This document shows positions 44,429-54,380 of a DNA stretch of 64,000 bases, piece by piece. Location: NCBI GenBank assembly GCA_029959285.1, contig JASCOE010000006.1, forward strand, positions 124,001 to 188,000, in the 5' to 3' direction. The translations under genes and the position numbers were made by a program. This DNA is from Flavobacteriaceae bacterium PS02337 (GTDB taxonomy: Bacteria; Bacteroidota; Bacteroidia; Flavobacteriales; Flavobacteriaceae). Every line of letters starts with the position of its first letter. Position 1 is the first letter of the stretch. The notes beneath the pieces were generated by a model. It saw nothing but the letters and a program-made list of their open reading frames with translations, was not told the origin of the DNA and did not search any database.

Positions 44429-45547
44429 TTAATATCTAATAGCTGATCTAACTTCTTTTAACATTTTTTCCCTCTTCACATATTGAAGATCTGATGCCAT
44501 CATTTCTCCTACCAATCCAGCTAAATCATATTTAGGTACCCAGCCCAATTTTGTTTTAGACTTTGTTGGATCTCCAATAAGCAAGTCTACTTCTGTTGGA
44601 CGGAAATATTGCGGATCAACGGCAATAACTTGTTTACCAATTTCGATTTCATAACTAGGATTGGTACAAGAAGCTACATATCCTTTTTCATTTACACCCT
44701 CTCCTCTAAATTCGATATCTATCCCCACTTCTGCAAATGACATTTTAACAAAATCACGAACATAAGTCGTTTCTCCCATTGCAATAACATAATCTTCTGC
44801 AACATCTTGCTGAAGAATTCTCCACATAGCCTCCACATAATCTTTTGCATGACCCCAATCACGTTGTGCATCTAGATTACCTAAATACAGGCAATCTTGC
44901 TCTCCTAGAGCAATTGCAGCAGTAGCCATTGTAATTTTTCTTGTTACGAAAGTTTCTCCACGACGAGGCGACTCATGATTAAATAAAATTCCGTTGCAAG
45001 CAAACATATTGTAAGCTTCACGATAATTTTTAGTGATCCAAAAACCATAAATTTTTGCTGCTCCGTAAGGCGAACGTGGATAAAAGGGCGAATGCTCATC
45101 ATATAACCCTTTTTCGTTTTTATTTTCAGCCAAACCACCATATAATTCTGATGTCGAAGCCTGGTAAATTCGTGTTTTCTTTTCCAAACCTAAAATTCTA
45201 ACTGCTTCTAAAATTCTAAGTGTACCAATACCATCAACATTCGCAACATATTCAGGTGAATCAAAAGAAACTTTGACATGACTCATAGCTCCCAAATTAT
45301 AGATTTCATCAGGCTGTACTTCTTGAATAATTCGGATAATATTAGTAGAATCTGTTAAATCTCCATAATGCAACTTAAAATTCACATGAGCTTCGTGTTG
45401 ATCTTGGTAGATATGGTCAATACGTTGTGTGTTAAAAGAGGAAGCCCTTCTTTTTACACCATGAACCATATATCCTTTTTCTAATAATAATTCTGCCAAA
45501 TACGAACCATCTTGTCCTGTAATTCCAGTAATAAGTGCAACTTTCAT
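44429..45547 (-). CDS. gmd: GDP-mannose 4,6-dehydratase
   Basis: This 372-residue SDR enzyme forms GDP-4-keto-6-deoxymannose. Motifs are [72 protein letters not shown] with the catalytic Tyr-x3-Lys, and [17 protein letters not shown]. Length and motifs are those of typical Gmd. It is followed by fcl. Confidence 0.96.
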   Translation of the reverse strand: MKVALITGITGQDGSYLAELLLEKGYMVHGVKRRASSFNTQRIDHIYQDQHEAHVNFKLHYGDLTDSTNIIRIIQEVQPDEIYNLGAMSHVKVSFDSPEYVANVDGIGTLRILEAVRILGLEKKTRIYQASTSELYGGLAENKNEKGLYDEHSPFYPRSPYGAAKIYGFWITKNYREAYNMFACNGILFNHESPRRGETFVTRKITMATAAIALGEQDCLYLGNLDAQRDWGHAKDYVEAMWRILQQDVAEDYVIAMGETTYVRDFVKMSFAEVGIDIEFRGEGVNEKGYVASCTNPSYEIEIGKQVIAVDPQYFRPTEVDLLIGDPTKSKTKLGWVPKYDLAGLVGEMMASDLQYVKREKMLKEVRSAIRY

Positions 45548-45559
45548 TTTTTTGTTTTT

Positions 45560-46459
45560 TTATTTTCTAAATGACTCAAAAGTCTTCAACAACCCATCTT
45601 TTGCTTTTATTGGAAAAGGTTTTCCTAAAGCTTTTATAATCTTCTGATTACTTACTACATAATTCTCTGTTAGCTTTTGTAAACGTTCTGTATTTAAAGG
45701 CAAATGTAAAACATCTCCTAATTTAGCTAACGAGTTTATACCTTTTTTAGACAAATTTAATACTATATTTTTTTTTCCTAAACTTGTTCCTAACAATTGT
45801 ATCAATTCATTGGTAGACAAAGAATCATCATCTGCCAAATTATAAACTCCAGAGGGTACGTTTTCATTATTTAGCAGTTCATTAATTGCAAAATGAAGAT
45901 TTTCAATACTCAAAAATGATCTTTTATTTTCATACGCTCCCAGTGGCCACGGTAAACCTCTAGCAACTAATTGATATAATAAATTCATATTGCCTTTGTT
46001 TCCTGGACCATGAATCATACAAGGTCTAAGGATGTAAACCCTTTTACCTTCTGGCAATTTTTTACTTAATATATATTCCTCTGCCTGATACTTAGCTTTA
46101 CCATAATGTGTTTTGGGATTTGGGATTTCATCTTCACTCAAAATGCCTTTTACTTCATCTGCAACAGCTTTTACTGTACTCATAAAAATAAAAACGCTAG
46201 AATTTGAAATTAAAAAAGCATCAAACAATTGCTTGGTTAATTCAAAATTGCTATCATAGTAGTCTTGAGGAATTGAAACTTTTTTTAAATCATGCGCTTT
46301 ACCACCTAAATGAATAACTGCATCTGTCTTAATATCAAATTGCTGATTGGGTATATATCGTGTACTTAATGCTTGCAATACAAAAGTCTCTTTCAAATAA
46401 GTTACAAGATTGCTCCCCACAAATCCAGTAGTTCCACTAATAGTAATTGATTTCTGCAT
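45560..46459 (-). CDS. NAD-dependent epimerase/reductase (WbpV/WreQ-like candidate)
   Basis: This 299-residue SDR protein has ITISGTTGFVGSNLV at the nucleotide site, VIHLGGKAHD, FMSTVKAV with the catalytic Ser, HYGKAKYQAEEY with Tyr-x3-Lys, and YILRPCMIHGPGNKGN. Such short SDR proteins often pair with WbpL-type transferases. In Pseudomonas and Rhizobium, relatives (WbpV, WreQ) reduce UDP-4-keto-6-deoxy-GlcNAc to UDP-QuiNAc for the first sugar. Together with 36528 and 42470 this suggests the same here, but a 4-epimerase role cannot be excluded. It overlaps the upstream GT4 gene by one base. Confidence 0.75.
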   Translation of the reverse strand: MQKSITISGTTGFVGSNLVTYLKETFVLQALSTRYIPNQQFDIKTDAVIHLGGKAHDLKKVSIPQDYYDSNFELTKQLFDAFLISNSSVFIFMSTVKAVADEVKGILSEDEIPNPKTHYGKAKYQAEEYILSKKLPEGKRVYILRPCMIHGPGNKGNMNLLYQLVARGLPWPLGAYENKRSFLSIENLHFAINELLNNENVPSGVYNLADDDSLSTNELIQLLGTSLGKKNIVLNLSKKGINSLAKLGDVLHLPLNTERLQKLTENYVVSNQKIIKALGKPFPIKAKDGLLKTFESFRK

Positions 46460-47565
46460 TATGATTTATAAATTTCTTTATATGATTCAGACATTTTTTC
46501 TCTTGAAAATGCTTTTACTCGTTCTAATGCATTGGATGAATACAATTCATATAGTTCTTTGTTGCTAATTATTTTTTCAATAGCTTCACTTAATTTATCA
46601 CTGTTTTTTGGTTCAACTGTAATTCCAGAATAATTGTTCAAAGAAACATAAGGAACACCTGATTTTAAATTTGTGTTTATTACTGGTAATCCATTTGCTA
46701 ATGCCTCTAATTGCACAACCCCAAAAGCTTCTGCTTCATTAATTGATGGCAGAACAAATAAATCCGCCTTCTTATAACATTCCATTAACTCGTCATCATT
46801 AGCATTTGAAATAAAAACTACTTTATTTTCTATATTTAATAGTTTCACCAAATCTTTTAAAATTTGAAATTCTTCGCCATTCCCAACTATTTTTAGTTTA
46901 ACGTCTAAATTAACTATAGCTTTTATTAAATATTCTACACCCTTGTATTTTCTTAGTTTCCCCACAAATAACAATTCAAAACATCTCTCAGAAGGGAATT
47001 TTTTTGAAACAATTGACGAAAATTTAGGGTCAAAACTAAGAGGTATTAGCTGAATTTTTTCTTTATATTTTTGAAGTATTGTTGATGCTTCAAAAAGTTG
47101 AGGAGAAGTGACAATTATTGTATCTGCTCTATCAAGAAGTTTTTCAATTAAAGGATTATATATACGTTCAATCCAACTCCATCTAGAATTTTTAATATTT
47201 GCATGCCAAGTAATAACAAATTTTTTATTAGTCATTTGTTTTAAATACCGCAATAAAGTTACCTCCATCGTTGGAAATGGATAGTGATGATGAATAACAT
47301 CATTATCTTCGATTAACTTTTTTAATGACGGATATCTTAAATTTAAGGGTTGACTTTTTAAATAAGCAGGAGTAATTTCTTTTATAATTGTTTCTCTATT
47401 TTTTAAATCAACAGATTTTACAAAATTTTGCTCGTGATTATTAGAATATACCGTAAAATTTATATTAGTGGAACAATCAATAACACCTTCAACAATATTT
47501 TTTACAACTGTTTCCATTCCCCCTTGACAAGGATCATAATATTTCACTAACTGCACCACTTGCAT
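46459..47565 (-). CDS. Glycosyltransferase family 4
   Basis: This protein of about 368 residues opens MQVVQLVKYYDPCQGGMETV with the GGME loop of GT4. The donor half contains LLFVGKLRKYKGVEYLI and the E-x7-E element EAEAFGVVQLEALANG. I chose ATG 47565; TTG 47571 would add two residues. It ends one base into the epimerase gene, and the product probably adds the second or a later sugar. Substrate unknown. Confidence 0.87.
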   Translation of the reverse strand: MQVVQLVKYYDPCQGGMETVVKNIVEGVIDCSTNINFTVYSNNHEQNFVKSVDLKNRETIIKEITPAYLKSQPLNLRYPSLKKLIEDNDVIHHHYPFPTMEVTLLRYLKQMTNKKFVITWHANIKNSRWSWIERIYNPLIEKLLDRADTIIVTSPQLFEASTILQKYKEKIQLIPLSFDPKFSSIVSKKFPSERCFELLFVGKLRKYKGVEYLIKAIVNLDVKLKIVGNGEEFQILKDLVKLLNIENKVVFISNANDDELMECYKKADLFVLPSINEAEAFGVVQLEALANGLPVINTNLKSGVPYVSLNNYSGITVEPKNSDKLSEAIEKIISNKELYELYSSNALERVKAFSREKMSESYKEIYKS

Positions 47566-47572
47566 AATCAAC

Positions 47573-48628
47573 TTATTTTTTTATTAAATTATATACCTTT
47601 AAGGCCGATTTTTCCCAATCAAAAAAATTCAAACGAGACTTTCCTTTTTCTCTTAATACTTCCTTTAAGGTAGAGTCTCCAATCATTTTCAACATACCGT
47701 TTTTAATGCTTTCCATATCATAAGGATCTACATACAGTGCTGCATCTGAACAAACTTCTTTCAAACTAGGAATTTCAGAAACAATAACTGCACAATCATT
47801 ATTCATCGCTTCTAAAGGAGGAATCCCAAACCCCTCATATAAAGAGGGATATACGAAAAAATCGCATTTTTTATACAAAATAGATAAATCTGTATCAGAC
47901 ACAAATCCTGTAAAAATAACATCCTGTGAATTTGATTGCAAAGTAACATTAAAATGTTTTGACGTTTTCCCTACTAAAACAAGTTTATAGTCAACACGAT
48001 TTAATTGTAAAAATGAATCTATTAAACGTTGCAGATTTTTTCTCGGATCGATTGAACATACCGCCAAAATAAATTTGTAATTTAGAATTGGACTTACAAT
48101 TGGCCCAACTAGAATATTATTCAAACTTAAATCAAGATCATTGCTAACTGCGTTATAAATAACTTCAATCTTTCTTTCATCAATTTTAAGATACTTTACG
48201 ATTTCATCTTTAGAAAAATTACTCACAGTAAGTATTTTAAATGCACTATTTGCTAAAATTGGTGTTGCGATTCTATAGAAAGAAGTATAAGCAAAAGAAA
48301 ACCATTTTTTATTAGCATAAAAAGATAAATCGTGAATTGTTATAATTTGATGTTTATAAAATAAAGGGCCTAATCCTGATAAATTTAAAAGAACTGGACT
48401 TCCATTAGTAACAAGAAACCTTAATAAATCAATCTGTTCCCAAAAATGTGACTTTAAATTTCCAAATCTAACAATTTCAAATCCTTCTTCATTTTTATAT
48501 TCAAGCCATTTAGGAATTATTATTTTAAAATCTAAATCAGTTTTTTTTAACTGCTTACAGATTTCAAATGAAAACCTTCCGATACCATCCATCTTGTGAG
48601 AGAGGAATCTACCATTTATATAAATCAT
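47573..48628 (-). CDS. Glycosyltransferase family 4
   Basis: This 351-residue GT-B enzyme has IYINGRFLSHKMDGIGRFSF at the N-terminus, a form common in mannosyl- and rhamnosyltransferase-like GT4 proteins, plus ILAVCSIDPRKNLQRLI and the donor element YEGFGIPPLEAMNND. It is related in layout to its neighbour at 48668. Thirty-nine bases separate the two genes. Confidence 0.87.
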   Translation of the reverse strand: MIYINGRFLSHKMDGIGRFSFEICKQLKKTDLDFKIIIPKWLEYKNEEGFEIVRFGNLKSHFWEQIDLLRFLVTNGSPVLLNLSGLGPLFYKHQIITIHDLSFYANKKWFSFAYTSFYRIATPILANSAFKILTVSNFSKDEIVKYLKIDERKIEVIYNAVSNDLDLSLNNILVGPIVSPILNYKFILAVCSIDPRKNLQRLIDSFLQLNRVDYKLVLVGKTSKHFNVTLQSNSQDVIFTGFVSDTDLSILYKKCDFFVYPSLYEGFGIPPLEAMNNDCAVIVSEIPSLKEVCSDAALYVDPYDMESIKNGMLKMIGDSTLKEVLREKGKSRLNFFDWEKSALKVYNLIKK

Positions 48629-48667
48629 TTTAATTTTTATTTCACAACTTAATTAATAGATGGATTT

Positions 48668-49792
48668 TTACTTATTCAAATAGACTTGGAGGTCACTAAC
48701 AATTTTCTTCCAATTATATTGCAAAACTTTATATGCTAACTTTTCTATCAGTTTGTCCCTGTTTGAAATCGCATCAATTATACTGTTAACCCATTCGTCC
48801 TTTTCCCAACCAACAACACTGGTACCAACCTCAGAAACAATTTCAATCATAGCTGAATTATGTGGAGCTACAACTGGGCATCCGCAAGCCATTGCTTCTA
48901 ATAAAGGAAGACCAAAACCTTCATTTAAAGAAGTAGAAACAAGTATATCTGCAACATTATAAATTTCAACTAACGATTCAATAGAAACATATCCTAAAAA
49001 TTGAATATTAGAACTATCTAACTCTTCAGAATCAGTTTGAAGCATCTCTTTAACGCTACCCCAACCTTTACCTCCTATTATGGAAAGCGAAATTCCTTTT
49101 TTAGATAAAACAGGCATCAAGCTTAATAAAAACGCTAAATTTTTTCTAGGTTCAAGTGTTCCAACAAAAATCATGGTAGAACCATTAAAATTATATTTTT
49201 CCCTTATCTTCTTTTTATTAAAGTCATCGAGGTTTAACTTTTTAAAAATCGTATTATCAATACCTGAACCCACAAAAATTTCTTTAGCTTTCCGATGTGG
49301 AAAAAAAGATACAAGTTCGGCCGAAGTGTAATCTGATACACACCAAATAAAATCAGCATTTTTAATCGTTCTTGAAGTCGATAAAAAATTCTCTATTCTA
49401 ATAAAAATAGACATTGTCTTGACATACGATTTAAAAACTAAATCATGTATAGTAACCATACGCTTAATTTTTCCTGTCAAAAAAGAAGGTGGCAATACTT
49501 GACCTGGCCCCCAAAGTAAATCAAAATTTCCAGATCTTATTAAAAAAGGAAAATTAAAAAAAAACCACAAAATCCCAATATTTTTTAGAAAAATTAAAGG
49601 TTTTACAATAATAAAAACATTTTCGTTTTTAAAAGACAAACGATTTAATATTGCACCATTAATTTCTTTATGAGAAAAAATAAAAATTTTATTATTTTTT
49701 TCTTCTGAAAGTGCATTTATTGCATTTAATGTGAAATTTGAAATTCCTGCTGGTTCTGAAGACAAACTTCGACCATCCAATGCTATTCTCAT
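48668..49792 (-). CDS. Glycosyltransferase family 4
   Basis: This 374-residue GT-B enzyme opens MRIALDGRSLSSEPAGISNF and has TMIFVGTLEPRKNLAFLLSL and the E-x7-E element NEGFGLPLLEAMACGCPVV. These are the standard marks of the WbaZ/mannosyltransferase-like GT4 group. It shares one base with the upstream GT2 stop, showing coupled translation. Confidence 0.88.
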   Translation of the reverse strand: MRIALDGRSLSSEPAGISNFTLNAINALSEEKNNKIFIFSHKEINGAILNRLSFKNENVFIIVKPLIFLKNIGILWFFFNFPFLIRSGNFDLLWGPGQVLPPSFLTGKIKRMVTIHDLVFKSYVKTMSIFIRIENFLSTSRTIKNADFIWCVSDYTSAELVSFFPHRKAKEIFVGSGIDNTIFKKLNLDDFNKKKIREKYNFNGSTMIFVGTLEPRKNLAFLLSLMPVLSKKGISLSIIGGKGWGSVKEMLQTDSEELDSSNIQFLGYVSIESLVEIYNVADILVSTSLNEGFGLPLLEAMACGCPVVAPHNSAMIEIVSEVGTSVVGWEKDEWVNSIIDAISNRDKLIEKLAYKVLQYNWKKIVSDLQVYLNK

Positions 49793-50610
49793 TATCCTTT
49801 TAGTCTATTTTGATCAATAATATTAGTCATTCTTTTTCCTATTAGAAACCTAATCATACTTTTTAACGAGAAAGAGAGGAAATTGATAGAATAAAACTTG
49901 TAATATTTAAATTTGCTAATAAATGAGTAATTTAATAATATCTCTAACTGCTCTTTAGATGCAATTAAGTAATTCTTTCTAAATGAAGAAACTCCATTTC
50001 TTGTAAAGCATGCAACAATTTCTTCAATTAGTTCAAATTTAATTTCAAATCTTAAAGCCCTAATCCAAAAATCATAATCCATATGAATTTTATAAGGTTT
50101 AAAATTCCCAATTTTATTGAAAACTTCTAGCTTAACAAAAGTGGCCTGATGTGCAATTACATTTCTATTCATCAAATCATCAATAGATACTTTTCCATTT
50201 GGATGATTATATCCTAAAGGAACTTGGTCAACATCAACAATCTTTACTCTACCTGAAACTATACTATATTCTGACGAACTTAGAAAGGAGTTATAAATTT
50301 TGGTAAGTATACCATTTTCAGCAAAATAATCGCCTGCATTTAAAAAATAAACCCACTCTCCATCGCATAACTTTAATCCCTTATTAAAGGCATCTGCTAT
50401 ACCATGATCTTTTTCTCTAACATATTTTGTAATGTGCTCGATATATTGGTTTGCTACATCTGAAGAACCGTCTGTTGACAAACCATCAATCACTATAAAT
50501 TCAAAATCATTAAAATCTTGATTTAAAACACTATTGATCGTCTTTTCTAATCCAACTTTATCATTATAAACAATTGTGATTATAGAAATTTTGGGATTAT
50601 TCATTTTCAT
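49792..50610 (-). CDS. Glycosyltransferase family 2
   Basis: This 272-residue GT-A protein has ISIITIVYNDKVGLEKTINS, FEFIVIDGLSTDGSSDVA, GIADAFNKGLKLCDGEW and YFLNAGDYFAENGIL, the WcaA/WcaE-like variant in which NAGD replaces the DXD. HMDYDFWIRALRF provides the acidic element near the end. It overlaps the polymerase gene by 14 bases. Start ATG 50610, with a second ATG two codons on. Confidence 0.87.
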   Translation of the reverse strand: MKMNNPKISIITIVYNDKVGLEKTINSVLNQDFNDFEFIVIDGLSTDGSSDVANQYIEHITKYVREKDHGIADAFNKGLKLCDGEWVYFLNAGDYFAENGILTKIYNSFLSSSEYSIVSGRVKIVDVDQVPLGYNHPNGKVSIDDLMNRNVIAHQATFVKLEVFNKIGNFKPYKIHMDYDFWIRALRFEIKFELIEEIVACFTRNGVSSFRKNYLIASKEQLEILLNYSFISKFKYYKFYSINFLSFSLKSMIRFLIGKRMTNIIDQNRLKG

Positions 50611-51835
50611 ACTGAGCTGTAGAGTTTCTACGCATATTCATTAGTTCAACAATTACTACTAAAATTAATAAAGCCAAGGGAACATTGATTAATGGCCGTT
50701 GAATAAACAATAATAATTCAATAAACACCAATTTTAAAACAAAAACATCAATTTTTAAATCTCCATCAAATCTAAATATATACATAAATTGGCATAGATA
50801 TATCAGAAAAATTATACTGGTTCCTATTGCGCCATAAAAAACCAAATAACCAACAAATGAGGAAGGATCGTATCCAAAAAATTTACTTCCTGTTAGTACA
50901 TTTTGTTGCCCATGTCCCAATAATGGTTTTTCCTTAAAAAACTCAATCCCTTGTTCAAAATAAATTGTTCTGTTATCACCTTGAATCATACCGTCATCAG
51001 ATCCTTCAAGTCTATTTAATGTCATTAAACTAATACCTCCTGATATAGGATTGGTGTCTTTTGTTAATGTAATTGTAAAAAATAAAACTGCCAAAATAAC
51101 ACCTAATCTTAAGTATGTTTTTTTCCAATTCGGATAAAAAGAAAAATATATGATTAACGTAAAAAAGAAGGCTAATGAAAATGTAAAAATACCTGAAAAG
51201 ATTAATAATTTATCGTATAATCTATTCTTAAAAGTCATTTGATTTAATAAAAGTGCAAAAGTTAAATAAAATGCCATAGTTCCTGGCTCATCAAAATAGC
51301 CTGCAACCCTAAGCAACTTAAAATCGCCATCTTTATTAAAAACAGAATTAGAAAAAGTAAAAAAATAGTTCATTGATTCCTTTACAGGATCGCCAACATA
51401 TCCCAAATTTGGTAATTTATCTACAACTCCTAGTAAGAAAGCAATGAAACCAAGCAAACCCATTGAGATCATAAGATATAAATATGATTTTGCAAAGGTT
51501 TTAACACCAACTATATTCTTAATAACGAGATATATAATCAAAACATAAACAACAGGAAAAGCTTGCGAAATATAACTTACATCATATTGATATATAAATG
51601 AAAACAGGTAGAAACCAATATTTAAAAATAAAATAAAAATAATTATACGGATCTCTGAGGATACTTCATATTTCTTCTTCGATATTAATATCAATGTTAA
51701 AACTGTAAAAGAAAATAATTTTATCAATAAGTGCGGAAATCCGGCAACTAGATAAAAACTAAACGGTGGATTACAAAATAATAATATCCACACAAAAATT
51801 AGTGATACATTTTTAACGTTAATCTTATACCTCAA
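50597..51835 (-). CDS. O-antigen polymerase-like membrane protein (Wzy candidate)
   Basis: This 412-residue protein is almost entirely hydrophobic, with 10-12 helices. A large loop in the C-terminal half contains EFFKEKPLLGHGQQNVLTG, similar in position to the loop of Wzy/WaaL proteins. It has no other domain. The start is TTG at 51835; no ATG exists in frame until well inside the protein. Because a flippase gene lies in the same unit (58796), this is the more likely Wzy of the flippase-dependent pathway, but polymerase and ligase cannot be told apart by sequence. Confidence 0.75.
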   Translation of the reverse strand: MRYKINVKNVSLIFVWILLFCNPPFSFYLVAGFPHLLIKLFSFTVLTLILISKKKYEVSSEIRIIIFILFLNIGFYLFSFIYQYDVSYISQAFPVVYVLIIYLVIKNIVGVKTFAKSYLYLMISMGLLGFIAFLLGVVDKLPNLGYVGDPVKESMNYFFTFSNSVFNKDGDFKLLRVAGYFDEPGTMAFYLTFALLLNQMTFKNRLYDKLLIFSGIFTFSLAFFFTLIIYFSFYPNWKKTYLRLGVILAVLFFTITLTKDTNPISGGISLMTLNRLEGSDDGMIQGDNRTIYFEQGIEFFKEKPLLGHGQQNVLTGSKFFGYDPSSFVGYLVFYGAIGTSIIFLIYLCQFMYIFRFDGDLKIDVFVLKLVFIELLLFIQRPLINVPLALLILVVIVELMNMRRNSTAQYENE

Positions 51836-51969
51836 TTTAATATTTTTTTTTTTGATTATTTATTTTCAACCATAATCTTTAATACCTTCTTTACTATCCT
51901 GTATCAATAATTTTCTTCAAATTTTATCTTTCAGCTAATAAACTTAGCAAAATTAAAAACGAATATTTT
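51836..51969. other. 134-base AT-rich gap between acyltransferase and polymerase genes
   Basis: No gene is seen. On the minus strand a TAATTTTG (51955 to 51948) matches the -7 consensus, without a clear -33 element. The leader to the TTG start at 51835 would exceed 100 bases. No GC-containing hairpin was found. Confidence 0.3.
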
Positions 51970-53037
51970 TTATCTTCCGCCTGTTATAAAATAATAAAAT
52001 TGTGGTAAGCTCTTTTTTAATAAAAAACCTATTAGTATAACAAGAAATATTGTAAAAGAGGGAGCTAGAATATAAGTGATAAAGGAAAAAAAAGCTGTCT
52101 CACCAAGAAAATGGAATAAAAAAACTTTAAAGAAACTTAATACCGGCTCATGTAGAGCATATAGAAAAAATGAAAACTGAAAAAATGAATAAACTTTAAA
52201 ACTTGATATTTCTCTATTTTTAAATAATCTATCATATAACACCCAAATAGATAAAATTCCAAACAATAAACCCGTCTTATGTATTGCCGTTAAAATATTA
52301 TTATTTTGAGAATCTTCATAAATTAAAATTGTCTCAAATAAAACTAACAATATCCAAGAAACAATAAAAAAAAGATATTTATTTTCTAATTTAAATTTCT
52401 CATGTTTTATTTTTTTTAAACTAAAAAATGATCCAATGGTAAAGAAAAATAATGCTTCACTATTAAATATGACAAAATTAACATTAAACAGCCAGGTCAA
52501 TAATAAAACCAATACTGTAAAATATTTTAAATATTTTACAGCCCAAAAAATGAGAGGAGATATAAAAATCAAAACAATTAAATCTCTTATAAACCAAAAT
52601 TGATAAGGAATTGGGTCGCAAAAAATCACATATAACAAATCAAACAAACTATAATCTCTGATTTGTACCTTTGTAAAAAATGGCTTTGATATTATAGTTT
52701 GTATTATTAGAGCATATAAAACTCCAAAAATTGACCAGAGCAAATAAGGTATAACTAATGTATGTATCCTTTTTTTATATTTATTTATAAAATCACTTAT
52801 AATTCCATTCTCAATATTTTGAAAAAACAAATATCCTGATATTATAAAAAATAAAGGAACAGCAATTGTCGCTAATCCTTGAGAAAAAAAATATTGAAAA
52901 AATGAATTACATTCCTTATTTATTCTTAAAACCTCACCATTCCTTATAATTCTAAGATTATATGAATGAATACAAACTACAAGAATTGTTAAAAAAAATG
53001 AAATTGCTTTTAACTTAACACTCAAATATTTATTCAT
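51970..53037 (-). CDS. Acyltransferase family 3 (O-acetyltransferase-like)
   Basis: This 355-residue membrane protein has about ten helices. The N-terminal AISFFLTILVVCIHSYNLRI contains the conserved His, and ATIAVPLFFIISGYLFFQN and YQFWFIRDLIVLIFISPLIF follow, a pattern shared with AT3 enzymes of capsule loci. It probably acetylates a sugar of the glycan. It is unusual in being separated by 117 and 134 bases from its neighbours in an otherwise tightly packed unit. Confidence 0.82.
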   Translation of the reverse strand: MNKYLSVKLKAISFFLTILVVCIHSYNLRIIRNGEVLRINKECNSFFQYFFSQGLATIAVPLFFIISGYLFFQNIENGIISDFINKYKKRIHTLVIPYLLWSIFGVLYALIIQTIISKPFFTKVQIRDYSLFDLLYVIFCDPIPYQFWFIRDLIVLIFISPLIFWAVKYLKYFTVLVLLLTWLFNVNFVIFNSEALFFFTIGSFFSLKKIKHEKFKLENKYLFFIVSWILLVLFETILIYEDSQNNNILTAIHKTGLLFGILSIWVLYDRLFKNREISSFKVYSFFQFSFFLYALHEPVLSFFKVFLFHFLGETAFFSFITYILAPSFTIFLVILIGFLLKKSLPQFYYFITGGR

Positions 53038-53154
53038 AACTTATTTCAAACTGTATAAAATTTTTCACTCCAAACATTTGTTTCAAAACTAAACAACTTC
53101 ATCCTTTTATTAAACCATGAAGCTTTCAAATTGATGATTGATATTAGTGGAGAA
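53038..53154. other. 117-base gap upstream of the acyltransferase gene
   Basis: No gene is seen. On the minus strand TAGTTTTG (53091 to 53084) matches TAnnTTTG and would leave a leader of about 40 bases before the ATG at 53037, but no good -33 TTTG is present. No terminator-like hairpin was found. Confidence 0.3.
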
Positions 53155-54378
53155 TCAAATTTTTTTATAAAAGTCAATCAAATTATTAATTACAACATTT
53201 TCAGAAAACTTGAGTGATACAGTTTTAGTAACATTTCCAAACAAATCGTTTGACAAAACAAATTGAATCCCTTTGGCTAAATCTTGTGCATTAAAAGCCT
53301 CTGCTAGGTAACCGTTTACTTTGTGCTCTACAATATCTTTTAAACCAGATGTATTAAATGCTACTACAGGTGATCCACAAGCCATTGCTTCAACAGCAAC
53401 TTGCCCAAAACTTTCTTGCTTAGAAGGTACTACAACTACATCTGATGCAGAAAAAAGAGTTACAAGCAAATCCTGGGTACTAACATAACCTAGGTAGTTC
53501 AATGTAAATCCTTTAAAAATCTCTTTACCTTTTTTTTTAGTTCCAAAAATAAAAATCTCAATATTACTTTTATTATCTAAGTACTGTAGAGAATCTAAAA
53601 AAAAATTCATTCCTTTATTAGGATCAAACTCAAAATTTGACCCCCCCGTTGTTATTATTTTGATACTTGAGTCAATACCAAAAAAAGATTTTGACTCTAC
53701 TTTTGATTTTGGATTATATAAATCGGTATCAATTAAATTTGGAATGCATTCAACACTTTTATTTTTAAAAATAGATGAGGCTTCTGCACAGTTTTTCATC
53801 CAGTTACTGGGAGAAGTCAAATTAATATTTTGAAAATCACTAAGATATTTAGACTTATAATTCCAGAACTGTTTACTTATATCATTTTTTTTCGATGATC
53901 CCAAATAATCACAAGATCCGCAAGCAACTTCATATTTCAAACAGTTACCAGGTGTGTGGCAACCTCCTGTAAAAATAAAAGAATCATGTAAAGTCCAAAC
54001 TATTTTCTGCTTAATTAAAGATAATCCCTTGATAGAAATAATGCCAGGTCCCAAATAATGAAAATGAACAATATCCGGATTCAGTTTATTGATTTTTCTG
54101 ACAAAAATATTATCTGGAAAACACATTATAGAAAAGTCATTCCCTTTTCTTTTTTTAAAAGTGCTAATTAAAAATCTTTGGATATAAAATCCAAAATAAG
54201 CGTATAGTTTTTCTTTTATCCCCTTCATTTGAATAATTGAAGGATTTTCAGATAGTTTTTTGTGGTAGACAAGCATCTTTGTATCAATACCCTTTTTTTG
54301 TAACGCGGAATGATATCTAAAAGCTGCTTTTGCTGCTCCTCCAACACTATCTGTATAGCAAATATGAAGGACTTTCAT
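53155..54378 (-). CDS. Glycosyltransferase family 4
   Basis: This 407-residue GT-B protein opens MKVLHICYTDSVGGAAKAAF and has a cysteine-containing insert CHTPGNCLKYEVACGSCDYL (about 140-160), known from the WcaC-like colanic acid group of GT4, where HDSFIFTGGCH precedes it. The donor side has ITTGGSNFEFDPNKGMNF and QESFGQVAVEAMACGSPVV. The four Cys could bind a metal or form a structural loop. Two bases separate it from the upstream GT2 gene. Confidence 0.87.
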   Translation of the reverse strand: MKVLHICYTDSVGGAAKAAFRYHSALQKKGIDTKMLVYHKKLSENPSIIQMKGIKEKLYAYFGFYIQRFLISTFKKRKGNDFSIMCFPDNIFVRKINKLNPDIVHFHYLGPGIISIKGLSLIKQKIVWTLHDSFIFTGGCHTPGNCLKYEVACGSCDYLGSSKKNDISKQFWNYKSKYLSDFQNINLTSPSNWMKNCAEASSIFKNKSVECIPNLIDTDLYNPKSKVESKSFFGIDSSIKIITTGGSNFEFDPNKGMNFFLDSLQYLDNKSNIEIFIFGTKKKGKEIFKGFTLNYLGYVSTQDLLVTLFSASDVVVVPSKQESFGQVAVEAMACGSPVVAFNTSGLKDIVEHKVNGYLAEAFNAQDLAKGIQFVLSNDLFGNVTKTVSLKFSENVVINNLIDFYKKI

Positions 54379-54380
54379 AT

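Noticed and set aside
44429-45547. Possible rfbB (dTDP-glucose 4,6-dehydratase)
   Set aside because: Motifs such as [18 protein letters not shown] and [17 protein letters not shown] are those of GDP-mannose 4,6-dehydratase, and fcl follows.
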